22,500 nucleotides of DNA from Cristatella mucedo (lineage: Eukaryota > Bryozoa > Phylactolaemata > Cristatellidae). Below the pieces are notes generated by a model. It saw nothing but the letters and a program-made list of their open reading frames with translations. It did not search any database and was not told where the DNA came from. The stretch covers positions 1,172,501 to 1,195,000 of the forward strand of contig WPIO01000088.1 of NCBI GenBank assembly GCA_009760855.2, written 5' to 3'. Below, piece after piece: positions 8,454 through 17,510 of this stretch; position 1 is the stretch's first letter; the number at the start of each line of letters is the position of its first letter. The translations under genes and the position numbers were made by a program.

Positions 8454-8556
8454 AGCTCTATTCAAGTGCTTTGTATATGCCACGAGGCTCGAGCCCACGA
8501 CCTCAGCCAGACCTTGGTCGAGGCAAGCACCTTAACCACTGGGCCAAACCAGCGCG
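8416..8556 (-). mobile_element. tRNA-derived SINE, family A, copy 2 (reverse)
   Basis: Read in reverse, it has an A box TGGCCCAGTGG (8536-8546), a B-box-like GCTCGAGCC (about 8487-8495) and a 3' region with AAGCACTTGAATAGAGCTAA, AGTTCTTTTAGGG and GCTATACAAATGAATTA. It matches copy 1 (3188-3319) along its whole length, with scattered substitutions. Confidence 0.85.
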
Positions 8557-9236
8557 ACATTCTCGTGGATTCTCGAGCATTCTCGTAACAACCAATGCCG
8601 GCTTAGCTGCACTGGCCTGCCGATGCCGTCGAACGTGGCGGGCATTTGCTACCATTTGAAGCCGAGCCGCCCCTACACCAGTAGGCACTCTTAAGTGTCG
8701 ATCGCCCATCGATTCTCCCCTTCGGTTTTCCGTCAGTCATTCGTGCAGCTCCGCCCACAGAGTAGTCACGGTTCGCTCTAAATGGGGAAGTAGAAAATGG
8801 CGCCAGCTCACGGTTAAGGCTCGACTTTATCGACTTTTGTCTGATATCGCCACTCCTCCTTAATGATGCATTGCTGCACCCCCTCAACAAGCTCGTCCAA
8901 CGAGCATGTAGTCGGCTGGCAAGGCTAAAAAACACACTGCCGTGCCGTGCCACGTGCACAGTCCTCAATGAATGCACTCGTGCACTCGCGCCAATCCAAT
9001 CGGCTTCCTTTGCGGCGCCGTGGCGCCACGAAAAAAGGCGCCGCCCACTCATTCGATCCGCCCGGCCAGACTGTCAGCAGGCAAGTGTGGTGGCCGAAAA
9101 GCGCCGATGCAGTTATCTCGAGCCATCAGAGATCTCGCTGGAGCAGGATGAGATGACATTGGGCACTGGCTTCGCGGGAGTGAGAGCTAGCTGCCCTCCG
9201 CTCCGCTCTGTCCTCTCAATTCTGACTGTCCGACTG
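8557..9236. other. Region without a recognisable gene
   Basis: Frames of up to about 150 codons are open on both strands. They lack recognisable motifs and overlap each other. GGCGCCGTGGCGCC near 9013 is a short palindrome. I see no firm feature. Confidence 0.4.
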
Positions 9237-9575
9237 CCAGATTGATCGTGTCGTGCCTTTTAAGCAGAGACAAAACTTGACTAGCTGTGTGGCATGCTCG
9301 TACTTTGCTTTGCTACTTGCACATCACACGATAAACATGTCATATTTACTCGTACTTACCGACAGCCAGATTGATCGTCATGCCACAGAATGGTGGCCAT
9401 CGCCGGGGTGCGACTACGTTAGGCTGGACGACCTGGGGTTGAGCCTGGACGGGCAGGGAGCTGCTGCTGTAGGGCAGCGAAGCACTGCCTATAAGGCAGC
9501 GATACTTATTCCTTGTGAACAGAGACAAAAATCGACTCGCTGTGTGCGAAGAGGTGCTCGTACTTTGCTACCCAA
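9237..9575. repeat. Imperfect direct duplication (about 50-bp segments)
   Basis: The segment at 9264-9310 (AGCAGAGACAAAACTTGACT, then GCTGTGTG and GCTCGTACTTTGCT) recurs at 9519-9570 (AACAGAGACAAAAATCGACT, then GCTGTGTG and GCTCGTACTTTGCT). CAGATTGATCGT also occurs twice (about 9238 and 9367). This suggests an old segmental duplication of about 130-255 bp, later disrupted. Confidence 0.65.
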
Positions 9576-9842
9576 GTTTCGAGTACAAGCCCTGTGGCAG
9601 GCGATACTCTATTGGTGAAACTGAGTGAAACCAGGCGGGCTGTTCTTTTATTTATTACTTATTTTTTCCTTAGTTTTCCTTTAGCCACCGAGGCTCTCCG
9701 GTGCAGCAATGCCTTCGTGAATAATGCTCAGTTGAATCGGCCGATCGACCTCTCTGCCGATCTCCCGAGTTTTGGATGGCTGATCGACGACGAGAGTGCT
9801 CCAGGGCGTAGCCAGGAATGAGCACGGGATGACCTCGATCTT

Positions 9843-9952
9843 GATAATAATAATAATAATAATAATAATAGTAATAATAATAATTAGCATTATTATTGTC
9901 ATGCACTTGATAAAGCGCCCTCAGTGAACTCAATCTTTTTCTAGGCGCTTAT
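9843..9952 (-). mobile_element. LINE 3' tail only, with (ATT)n end, reverse
   Basis: An (AAT)n run (9843-9884) and ATTATTATTG precede GCACTTGATAAAGCGCCCTC and AGTGAACTCAATCTTTTTCT, then AGGCGCTT. This is the reverse complement of the LINE tail. Similarity stops at about 9952, before any coding or UTR sequence. Confidence 0.85.
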
Positions 9953-9959
9953 AAAAAAC

Positions 9960-10620
9960 TTGGCTGCATCGCTTCCGTCGAGACGTTCGCACGAACTTTG
10001 ATTTTCAGAAGAATCCTGCAACGAACGACGAACGCAACGCGGGCCAGAGCGCTCTCTGTCGCGAGTCGATCTTGGCCTCAACTTCGTCGTCGCCAGCGAC
10101 AGCAGACCGGTGGAAGCTGACCAATGGAGGATTTGCTGCTCACCCGGCACTCTGCGCTCGGCGCTCTCGAATCGGTCGAAGGAGGTCGTTCCCAGCCTTT
10201 AATCTTTGGCCGTAGATTATGATGACATAGCCGCCGGTTTCTAGCAATTTCGAGAGTCAGGAGTCTCGATTGATATATATTTCGGTGGTCGCAGGTCGCC
10301 AATGTTGCATGCCGGTGCGTTTTGTTCCTCGGTCTCCACACCCTCTTTTTTCAGGTCTGAGTGAGAGATAAAAATTGGCAAGGACAGTGCTTATATGATG
10401 GCAGTAATAGCCACTTCACACGCTGCCCTGCACTCAAGGTGAAGCTGTGCATTTTCGCGCTGCCGCCACACACTCTTGGCACGGGGTCGGCTTCCACTAG
10501 GTCACTGCGTACCGATTGACTACCGAGCGTCGTTCGCTTCTCCTGTGTGCCGGTTCACTAATCAAGGGTGCCAAATAGCAGCTTTTGATCGCCAAGCAGG
10601 ACCCACGATGTCACCGATCG
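9960..10620. other. Region without a recognisable gene
   Basis: No recognised domain, repeat family or RNA gene is visible. Short open frames on both strands are unconvincing. Confidence 0.4.
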
Positions 10621-10624
10621 GGCA

Positions 10625-10840
10625 GCGGCAGCAGCAGAAGAGATCTGACCGCCGGCAGCAGTAGCAGCAGAAGCAGAGATGTGACCACCGGCAGCAGCAA
10701 CAGAAGCAGCAGAGGAGATCTGACCGGCTGCAGCAGCAGCTGCAGAAGCAGCAGAGATGTGACCACCGGCGGCAGCAGCAGCAAAAGCAGCAGCAGTGGA
10801 AGCAGAGGAGACCTGACCGCCGGCAGCAGCAGCAGAGATT
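10625..10840. repeat. CAG-rich minisatellite with alternating GATCTGACCGCC / GATGTGACCACC cores
   Basis: Five cores occur between CAG runs at about 10640, 10676, 10711, 10756 and 10808. They alternate between an (AGATCTGACCGCCGG)-like form and an (AGATGTGACCACCGG)-like form. The spacing is about 36-50 bp. The reverse frame (10938-10558) reads an Ala/Gly/Ser-rich peptide with repeated GGHISA and GGQISSA. The alternating structure argues for expansion of a two-unit block. Coding status is doubtful. Confidence 0.8.
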
Positions 10841-11009
10841 CTTAAAAAACGTCTACCAGCAGGCAGACTGAAAGCTGGGCAAGCCTGCTCTCGAAGATGG
10901 TGGCCAGTCCTGCGAAGTCTGCCCTTGGAAGGCATCAAAGCAGATCTCTCTTGAATCTCTCGATTTCTGTACAGCTAGCAGCTATTTCCCGGGTGCTTTG
11001 CAGATAGTC

Positions 11010-11939
11010 CTAGTGTTATTCAGAAATTGGAAAGGCTGACTTTCAAAATTGGCTCTGCCAGCATATCTCCAGTTGCATCAGCTCGAAATCTAGGTGTCAT
11101 ATTCCAAAGCGACCTCTCGTTAGACGACCACATCAGCTCCACAGTCAAATCAGCCTATTTTCAGCTTCATAACATTGCTAAAATTAGGGCTTGTTTAGAT
11201 AAGGATACCACGTCCAAGTTGGTCCATGCATTCGTGACATCTCGTCTCGACTTCTGCAACTCACTGCTTACTGGCCTGCCAGCGTGTGCGATCAGGCGAT
11301 TGCAGCTGGTGCAAAACTCTGCAGCTAGGCTTGTCTGTCGTGAGCGTCGCAGTTGCCACATTACTCCACTTCTCGCCGACCTGCACTGGTTACCAGTCAA
11401 GCAACGGATTGACTTCAAGGTTTTGTCGCTCACTTTTAGGTCTCTTCATTCTATGGCTCCAGCCTATCTTTCAGATACACTACCCCATCAGGCAAAGCAT
11501 CGTACCACTCGCTTTTCGGAATCCAACAGTCTAGAAATACCTCATACAAACCTTAAATCCTTTGGAGACCGTGCATCTAGCTCGTATGCTCCCACAGCCT
11601 GGAACTCCCTCCCGACCTGCATCAGAACATCCCCTGACCTGACCACATTTAAAAGAAACTTAAAAACATACCTATTTAGGACAGCATTTAGTGGGTCCTT
11701 GTGATTCGTTCTCGATGTGCTTATGCGTGCTGACACTGTGCATGCTGCCACTAACCACATTTGCATGCTGACCCAGTGCACGTAACCCCTAACCATGTTA
11801 TTCATTTTGTTTGTTTTTCAAGCATGATTTTACTTACTATTCTATTGCGTATCACTTTGCAGCAAATGTAAAGCGCCTAGAAAGAGATTAAGTTCTCTGA
11901 GGGCGCTTAATCAAGTGCAATATTATTATTATTATTATA
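11010..11939 (+). mobile_element. 5'-truncated CR1/L2-type LINE, best copy
   Basis: It comprises an open coding 3' end (to 11704), a 3' UTR of about 165 bp and a terminal tail. The tail has a stem-loop at 11871-11908 (AAGCGCC paired with GGGCGCTT, inner AGAGA with TCTCT, loop TTAAGT) followed by (ATT)n. The 5' boundary is near 11010. There, similarity to the copy at 22.1-22.5 kb (IIRKLER versus VIQKLER) begins and the RT catalytic part is missing. 5' truncation is typical of target-primed reverse transcription that stops early. No clear target-site duplication is visible. Confidence 0.9.
11027..11704 (+). pseudogene. C-terminal part of LINE ORF2 (post-RT region), truncated
   Basis: This is an uninterrupted frame of 225 codons ending in TGA at 11702-11704. 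The annotated first codon is TTG, and the frame stays open upstream to about 11000, so it is the tail of a longer ORF, not a true start. It carries the conserved post-RT sequence of CR1/L2-type elements: SARNLGVIF, then TSRLDFCNSLLTGLP, LVQNSAARLV, LHWLPVKQRIDFKVL, SFGDR, AWNSLP and a final FRTAFSGSL. In intact elements this region follows the YADD catalytic box and lies C-terminal to the polymerase core. The catalytic residues and endonuclease are absent, so the product could not act alone. Four reverse-strand relatives in this window share its ending or UTR. Confidence 0.85.
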
Positions 11940-12167
11940 GTGTATCGTCCACCAAGTAGCAATCCTAGCATTAATCTCAGACATTCTCGGGCTTTCTTTC
12001 GCTATCTGCACTCGGAATCGACCTTGTTTCTCATTTGTTAGCTGTTTAAGCAAACACCTTGATAGCCTATCTGATCTGTTGTTTTGTCCAGCAAGCTTTC
12101 ACTATCCACGTCCGTCTGCCTTTCTTTTCACTCCTTTTCCAGCCCCCTGCCCCTACACACATATGCA

Positions 12168-12168
<1 letters not shown>

Positions 12169-12211
<43 letters not shown>

Positions 12212-12251
12212 CACGCGCACGCACGCATGCACGCACACACACACACACACA
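12169..12251. repeat. (CA)n microsatellite with CG interruptions
   Basis: A long CA run with CGCACGCATGCACGC interruptions in the second half. The overlapping His-Thr and Cys-Val frames are artefacts. Confidence 0.95.
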
Positions 12252-12813
12252 TAACAGGCCAAACCCTCGATCAAATTGTCTCCCAAGATTGTACACCATC
12301 GGCACCTTGGGGCAGCCTTTCGGAACATCTGATTGCACGTGCGTTCATTCTCCCTGGAAAGCGTTTCTCTGTAGATGCCCAAAGTTACGTGCGAGTCAAG
12401 AGACACAAAGTTTCTCGACATGCTGATGCCTGCCGTTCGCAGCAGTTGTGCATCCTCGTCCGTTCTGCTTGACCCTGACCCAACCCTGACCTTCCCTCCT
12501 TGATGCAACTCAACTTTGATTTACGGCAGCAGTAACGAATGCATGGAGCAGCAACTGTAGACTTGGGAGGCCTACAAACTGTCGGTACTCGTTGTTTGCC
12601 GTTTGGCATTTGAAGGTTATTGAAGGACTTATGTAGAACCTAGTCCAAATTATATTGAGAGGTAGTGTAATCACAGATCAATGATCAGCGAAATGTTGGT
12701 ATCCACTATTGATCATCTACTTGACCACTTCAGAGCGAGCACCCTGCCCAGTGAACCCACCCAAGGGTGACTTGGCAGAGAGTTTCATCGAATTCTTCGC
12801 TAGTAAGATGCAC

Positions 12814-12857
12814 GGTCACGACGGATTAGGGATCACGAGGTCACGACGGATTAGGGA
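12814..12857. repeat. 25-bp tandem duplication
   Basis: GGTCACGACGGATTAGGGA is repeated (12814 and 12839) with TCACGA between the copies. It lies inside the LINE linker fragment. Confidence 0.85.
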
Positions 12858-12922
12858 CTCCGTCCGCTCGCACTCCCACACCATGCAGGACAGCAACCCC
12901 TCGTCGCCCTGCTCTTCCACTC

Positions 12923-13009
12923 AAAAAATGTCTTCTGTAAAACAGGAAATCTAAAAGAAAAACCAAAAAAATGTCATCTGTAAAACAGGAAATGTAAAAG
13001 AAAAAAACC
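12923..13009. repeat. About 42-bp tandem duplication
   Basis: Unit 1 (12923-12964) and unit 2 (12965-13009) share ATGTC(T/A)TCTGTAAAACAG and GAAAT(C/G)TAAAAGAAA, separated by AACC and a run of A. It lies inside the LINE linker fragment. Confidence 0.85.
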
Positions 13010-13289
13010 AACTAGTCCTCCCGATCTTGAGCCAACAGTTCTACTTACGATGTGCACGGATCTGTTTCCACCCACCGTAGTAAATATTGTAAATATATCC
13101 CTGGCTCCCGGCGAAGTTCCTTCTCCACTGAAAACTGCATTTGTCTCAGTCTGTAATTCCACAAAGCCACCAAGATTATGTAGGTGTTACGCACGAGAGT
13201 TTTGTATAGCGCACTCACAGCCAATGCAGCTTTCGGTACGCATTCGGTAGCCAGAAGACTTCATCTCACCCAACTAAGAAAAAGTGGGA

Positions 13290-13805
13290 AGCATAGCTGA
13301 GTAAGGAGAGAAGTTGAGGTAGTGAGTAACTTGGAAGTAGCAGCTCAGGACCACTGGAAAGGATGAGCCATAATCGACAGCGGGCGAGTGGATGTCGTTG
13401 CGTAAGAATCATGGAAGCTAATTTCGCAGTCTAGGACCTGCAGAGCTAAAGTCGCTGTCGCCAACGGTCTTTAAGCAGAGGAAAAGAACAGCTAATTTAC
13501 TGTCCATACAGGACCTAAGGGCACGAGGAGGCTGAAACTCGTGCAACAGTTCAGCTAGGCATGGAGAATCCAAGCCGTGGCGGGCCTTGTGGGTCAGCGT
13601 AAGAACCTTGCTCTGCACCCGTTGATCAACCGGCAGCCATCCTAGCTCTTTTAGAAAAGAAGACACGTGGTCAAACCTCTGGGATTTGCAAACTAGCCTT
13701 GCAGCCATATTCATAGCCATCTGCGTGGCCAAGCTGCTTTTTTCGGTAACCCAGCCGAAAGGGAATTAAAATAATCAAGCCGAGACAGAATTAAGGAGCT
13801 AGTTA
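13290..13805 (-). pseudogene. LINE post-RT fragment, reverse orientation
   Basis: In reverse, the first part reads LILSRLDYFNSLSAGLPKKA (about 13788-13729). A frameshift follows. Then NMAARLVCKSQRFDHV, FLKELGWLPVDQRVQSKVL, LTHKARHGL, LAELLHEFQPPRALRS, and TVGDSDFSSAGPRL (to about 13430), ending in a stop. These are the post-RT blocks of CR1/L2-type ORF2. The ALRS and SSAGPRL variants differ from the 11-kb element, so it belongs to a different subfamily. Positions 13300-13430 match the remnant near 1.4-1.5 kb. Confidence 0.8.
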
Positions 13806-13814
13806 AATTTTTTG

Positions 13815-14640
13815 AAAGCCACCATGAAAAACATGTCACTCATTATAAAACCGACATCTTGGATCGCGAGAATTTAGGTGTCTTTTGCTTAGTCTCCCTT
13901 TTGCCGCTCTTATCTAAGATACCTGAACTAGTAGGGGCCACTGCAACAAAGTGATTAAATCAGTTTTTCAGATCTTTCTTGCAAGTTCCAATCGGAATTG
14001 CACACATCCAAGGAAACTGCTCTGCTTTGGGTTTGCATAACCTTTCGAACGCTGCTGATCTGAGCAGTGTAGGGCCTTTCTGCTACAACTTCTTGATCTG
14101 TCAGCAGCATGTGAAACAAAAGTCCACCAGATTTTATTCAAGCGCCTAGATGTATTCGGCACAGTGCTAAACTGGTTTAGGTCCTACGTCAGTGAGAAAT
14201 GTTGGAGTATAGATTCGAACTGCTGTCATTCACCTCTAGGGAGCCCTTCAACCCTTCGTTTCTACGGTTTGGTGCGAACTTATAGTGTAAATGCTCGGCC
14301 ATATTCGGTCCATCTTCGCTGGCGGCTGCTGCCACAATGTGCCGTCGGTCATAGGGTCTGAGCAGCAGCCGTTTGGCCCATTAATAGAGTATTGCAGGGT
14401 TCGACCTCATGGGGTACCACAAGGTTCGACCTCACGGGGTACCACAAGGTTCAATAATAATAATAATAATAATGTTCAATCGTATGGGGTACCACAGGGT
14501 TCAATCTCAGGCTCTTCCCCTTGTTACCATCTGAGCACTCCCTCCGGCTGATATCAACTTCAAACATGACCACGGCTCTTCATTTCCATGCCGATGACAC
14601 CCAGCTCTAACTTCTCGCCAGTCGACCCTTCTTCCGGTCT
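13815..14640 (+). pseudogene. Degenerate LINE RT domain with motifs A, B and C recognisable
   Basis: Blocks occur in order but in shifting frames. LVSLLPLLSKI (13889-13921) corresponds to YRPVSxLPxLSK. FQSELHTSKETALL (13986-14027) corresponds to FQSGFRxxHSTETALL. LDLSAACETKVHQILFKRL (14092-14148) then VFGTVLNWFRSYVSEK is motif A, with the usual AAFDT changed to AACET so that the catalytic Asp is Glu. GVPQGSISG (14487-14513) is motif B. FHADDTQL (14584-14607) is the catalytic motif C, followed at once by a TAA stop. The frame changes and the motif A change show that it is inactive. It may be a separate copy from 12.64-13.19 kb, because both contain an equivalent of the KTAxVxPLLKK block. Confidence 0.8.
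14398..14500 (+). repeat. Tandem triplication of the RT motif-B segment, third unit split by (AAT)n
   Basis: The 25-bp unit GGTTCGACCTCA(T/C)GGGG then TACCACAA occurs at 14398-14422 and 14423-14447. A third GGTTCAA...GGGGTACCACAG unit contains an (ATA)n run (about 14452-14473). Each unit encodes part of GVPQGS, so the motif is present more than once in what was a single RT. Confidence 0.85.
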
Positions 14641-14696
14641 TCATCTCGACAACGACTCTCGCGAAGACTCGTTGGCGAGAGAAGCTTCAAAGCTTG

Positions 14697-14903
14697 CACG
14701 AGCCTGCTCGTCAATCATCGATGAAATCGACCGATCAGATCACGTGCTCGATTAGGTCGCGGTCATCGATTGATCGATTGATAAGGTCACGATCGATCGA
14801 TCAGGTCGGGTCGTGATCGACCAGGACACGGTTATTTCGAGCCATCGATGAAATCTATCGATCACCGATCGATCGATCGACAAAACCGATGAGCAGGCTC
14901 GTG
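14697..14903. repeat. GATC/ATCGAT-dense block bounded by a 16-bp inverted repeat
   Basis: CACGAGCCTGCTCGTC (14697-14712) faces GATGAGCAGGCTCGTG (14888-14903), complementary at 15 of 16 positions. The interior is packed with GATC, CGATCGATCGATC and ATCGAT palindromes and contains a direct repeat, CATCGATGAAATC (about 14717 and 14843). It lies between LINE RT motif C and a LINE C-terminal remnant. It could be a small fold-back insert, but no target-site duplication is clear. Confidence 0.65.
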
Positions 14904-14929
14904 TGCACCGAAAGATTTCGGGGCACCGA

Positions 14930-15034
14930 AAGTCTGGAAGCTCGCTTCCGGCTACGGTTGCTACTTGGAATGACTTGTCAGCTTTCAAGTCTCGGCTCAA
15001 GCCTTGCCTGTCCTCAGCTTTTCCTCCTCCTAAG
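14930..15034 (+). pseudogene. LINE ORF2 C-terminal remnant
   Basis: The forward strand reads GSSLPATVATWNDLSAFKSR then LKPCLSSAFSSS and a TAA stop. This corresponds to the WNSLPxxVRxxxDLxxFKSRLKTxLFxxAF ending of CR1/L2-type ORF2. It may be the end of the degenerate copy at 13.8-14.6 kb, with the middle of the region replaced by the GATC-rich block. Confidence 0.7.
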
Positions 15035-15107
15035 TGAGCTCTTCTTTCGTTCCGGTTTCGGTGTGCTTAGAATGCGTGCCGTGCGTGAGTTGGTGCATAT
15101 TGCTGGG

Positions 15108-15242
<135 letters not shown>

Positions 15243-15290
15243 TAACTGGCGTTGGCGTTTCGCTGCGTGTCCTTGTCTCGGCTTCACCAG

Positions 15291-15368
15291 GCACGTGACC
15301 CAAGCACGTGATTCAAGCACGTGACTCAAGCACGTGACTCAAGCACGTGACCAAATCACGTGACCCAA
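15291..15368. repeat. Six 13-bp tandem units, each with an E-box CACGTG
   Basis: The unit GCACGTGACTCAA repeats six times without indels (15291, 15304, 15317, 15330, 15343, 15356). CACGTG starts at 15292, 15305, 15318, 15331, 15344 and 15357. Variation is confined mostly to the spacer. It could serve as a clustered bHLH-zip binding site, but no adjacent promoter or gene is visible. Confidence 0.93.
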
Positions 15369-15374
15369 GTGCGA

Positions 15375-15910
15375 GACTCGCTTGCCTTCGCTTGCTTGAC
15401 GCAGCGTATGTCACTAAACCTTGGGTAAGTGATTCTTCAGCAGCGAGTTGTAAAGCGCTGGAATCAAGATTAATTAATAAATATTAATTCTATATATATA
15501 TACGCCTTTGCGGCGCAGTAGACAAAGCAGCGGGGGATTCAGCATCAGAGCGCCGCTAGGCCGCCGCTCTCGAACTCTCGAGCTTGGCGCCACCAGAAAG
15601 ACAACTCTCGTCAACTCTCGAACCTCTCTTTTGGGATCTCTGCTTTTCGGCTGGTCCCGAAAGTGCAACAGTGGGCCAACAACTTTGCTATCGTCGCCTC
15701 GAGCGTCCGAGAAACGCTGCAAGGATGGCCTGCTGCTGCACGGTTCAGAGAAACAGATCGCCGAGGAGGAGCCCGTTGAGAAAAAAACTCTACTCACAGT
15801 TAAAAGAGCAGAATAAAGTGAAGAGCAAGAGCCGCTGTTTTGTTGTGGAAATCCGTCAAAATTTTCACGAAACATCGCTTCTCATCGACTTTGGATTGGG
15901 CTTCTAATAT
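15375..15910. other. Region without a recognisable gene
   Basis: Overlapping frames of about 100-130 codons are open on both strands (for example 15508-15816 forward), without recognisable domains. A short (TA)n occurs near 15492-15502. I cannot support a gene. Confidence 0.4.
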
Positions 15911-16400
15911 AAAAAAAAAAAAAAGCACTTGATAAAGCGCCCTCAGAGAACTTAATCTCTTTCTAGGCGCTTTACATTTGCTGCAAAGTGATACGCAATA
16001 GAATAGTAAGTAAAATCATGCTTGAAAAACAAACAAAATGAACAACATGGTTAGGGGTTACATGCACAGGGTCAGCATGCAAATGTGGTTAGTGGCAGCA
16101 TGCACAGTGTCAGCACGCATAAGCACGTGAAGGACGAATCACAGGGACCCACTAAATGCTGTCCTAAATAGGTGCATTTTTAAATTCTTTTTAAATGAGG
16201 TCAGGTCAGGGGATGTTCTGATGCAGGTCGGGAGGGAGTTCCAGGCTTTGGGAGCATACGAGCTAAATGCACGGTCTCCAAAGGATTTAAGGTTTGTACG
16301 AGGTATTTCTAGACTGTTGGATTCCGAAAAGCGAGTGGTACGATGCTTTGCCTGATGGGGTAGTGTATCTGAAAGATAGGCTGGAGCCATAGAATGAAGA
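15911..16400 (-). mobile_element. 5'-truncated LINE 3' end, reverse, ending in a homopolymer
   Basis: Read in reverse, it has 83 codons of the post-RT end (MAPAYLSDTLPHQAKHRTTR through AWNSLPT to FRTAFSGSL and a stop at 16139-16141), a 3' UTR and the tail stem-loop. It is very similar to the LINE at 11.0-11.94 kb, so it is probably a relatively recent relative. Similarity stops at about 16400, inside the LHSMAP codons. The element ends in (T)14 on its own strand (A run 15911-15924) instead of (ATT)n. Confidence 0.9.
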
Positions 16401-17125
16401 AGAGTTGACTGTTGCTACTATTTTGTTATTAGCTCTCCATCGAGCCGCTCAACGGTCTAGCACGACCCATAAGCCCTCGCTTCATCTGCACAGCCCACAA
16501 GACTTCGCTTCATCCTCGACTGCAGAGTAGCTCTAGCTGTGGCTAGCCCACGGGCCGACTGACTCGCCGACTTCGCCAGCTGGCGAAGGTCGCGACCGGA
16601 GCTGTTGCCGTTGGGTAACGCCTTTCTAAGCTGACAGATGCGATTTCGAGTAGGCGTGAAATAGCCCTCGAAGGCGACGTCGCTTTGACATAACCCAGGT
16701 TGGCCGGTTGGCTGCCGGCTCCACGTCTGAGCAGGCAGTGTGACTCAGCTTCTTCGCCTCCCCACGCCCCCCACCCATTGTCCAAGCTCCTTTGCTGAGC
16801 CCCCCTTACCTGCTGTCATCCACGAGGTTTATGGCGACGTTTTCTTCGCTTGCATAAGCATGTCTGGTCAGGCTACGGCAGAAAGTCCCACGCGGCGACG
16901 TCAAAGGTGATGTAAATATTTGCCCCAGGCGTTGGTGGAAAAACTGGCAGCAGTATGACTGCAGTTGCAAAGGTTTACCATTAATCGGTTTATACGTTGC
17001 GATATATTTATTGGTTATATTCATTTGCGATGTATTAGCACACACAGTGCGATTCAACTTCATCCATTGGATCAAAGCTGAAACATAAAGCAAATGTAGA
17101 AGTCGCTGCTTTCGCTGGCGACGCA
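16401..17125. other. Region without a recognisable gene
   Basis: Two reverse-strand frames (16543-16785 and 16806-17126) show no recognisable motif. No repeat family is evident. Confidence 0.4.
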
Positions 17126-17179
17126 ATGATCAATCAATCAATGATCAATCAATCAATGATCAATCAATCAATGATCAAT
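17126..17179. repeat. 15-bp tandem repeat (ATGATCAATCAATCA)n
   Basis: About three and a half perfect 15-bp copies. The unit is a multiple of three, so the frame reads MINQS repeatedly, but no wider coding context supports it. Confidence 0.95.
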
Positions 17180-17510
17180 CACTGCTCCGAGCCAGAAGGG
17201 CAGTCGCTCCCTTCTTCAGATGTCAGAAAAAGAACCCAACCTCGAGGGCTTTTTTACGGTGTCGTGGCAACGGACGGCGCACGTGCTCGGTCGGCCATTT
17301 TTGTTCTTTCTGCTTCACCGACGGCAGCTGCCGCCGCACTGCTGCCGTCGGTCGCTCGGTCTGAGCAGCAGCAGCGGTCTGCTGCCGGTTGGCCCATTTA
17401 TGCTGCATATATAGTCGAGGTAAAACGACGTACTTCGCCCACTCTGAATGAAGGTCAAGGAAATTCCTGGCCAGCAGTCTTGCATGCCGGGAGGAGGCAC
17501 AGGAGCCGCT

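Larger units (their letters stand above)
12640..13185 (+). pseudogene. LINE fragment: linker between endonuclease and RT
   Basis: The forward strand encodes GDLAESFIEFFASKMHGHDG (about 12769-12828), which corresponds to the conserved LAxxFxxFFxxKI block upstream of RT in CR1/L2/Jockey-type ORF2. Further on, LPPTVVNIVNISLAPGEVPS (about 13065-13124) then PLKTAFVSVCN correspond to the LPxxxxIVNxSLxxGxxPxxxKTAxVxPLLKK entry to the RT domain. The two blocks are separated by short tandem duplications (12814-12857 and 12923-13009) and stops. The copy is dead. The upstream limit is uncertain. Confidence 0.7.

Noticed and set aside
11027-11704. Functional host gene for a 225-residue protein
   Set aside because: The sequence is the C-terminal end of a LINE ORF2, begins at a non-ATG codon within a longer frame and is followed by the LINE 3' UTR and tail.
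15508-15907. Possible exon-like frames on both strands
   Set aside because: No recognisable domain, no persuasive splice sites, and mutually overlapping frames.
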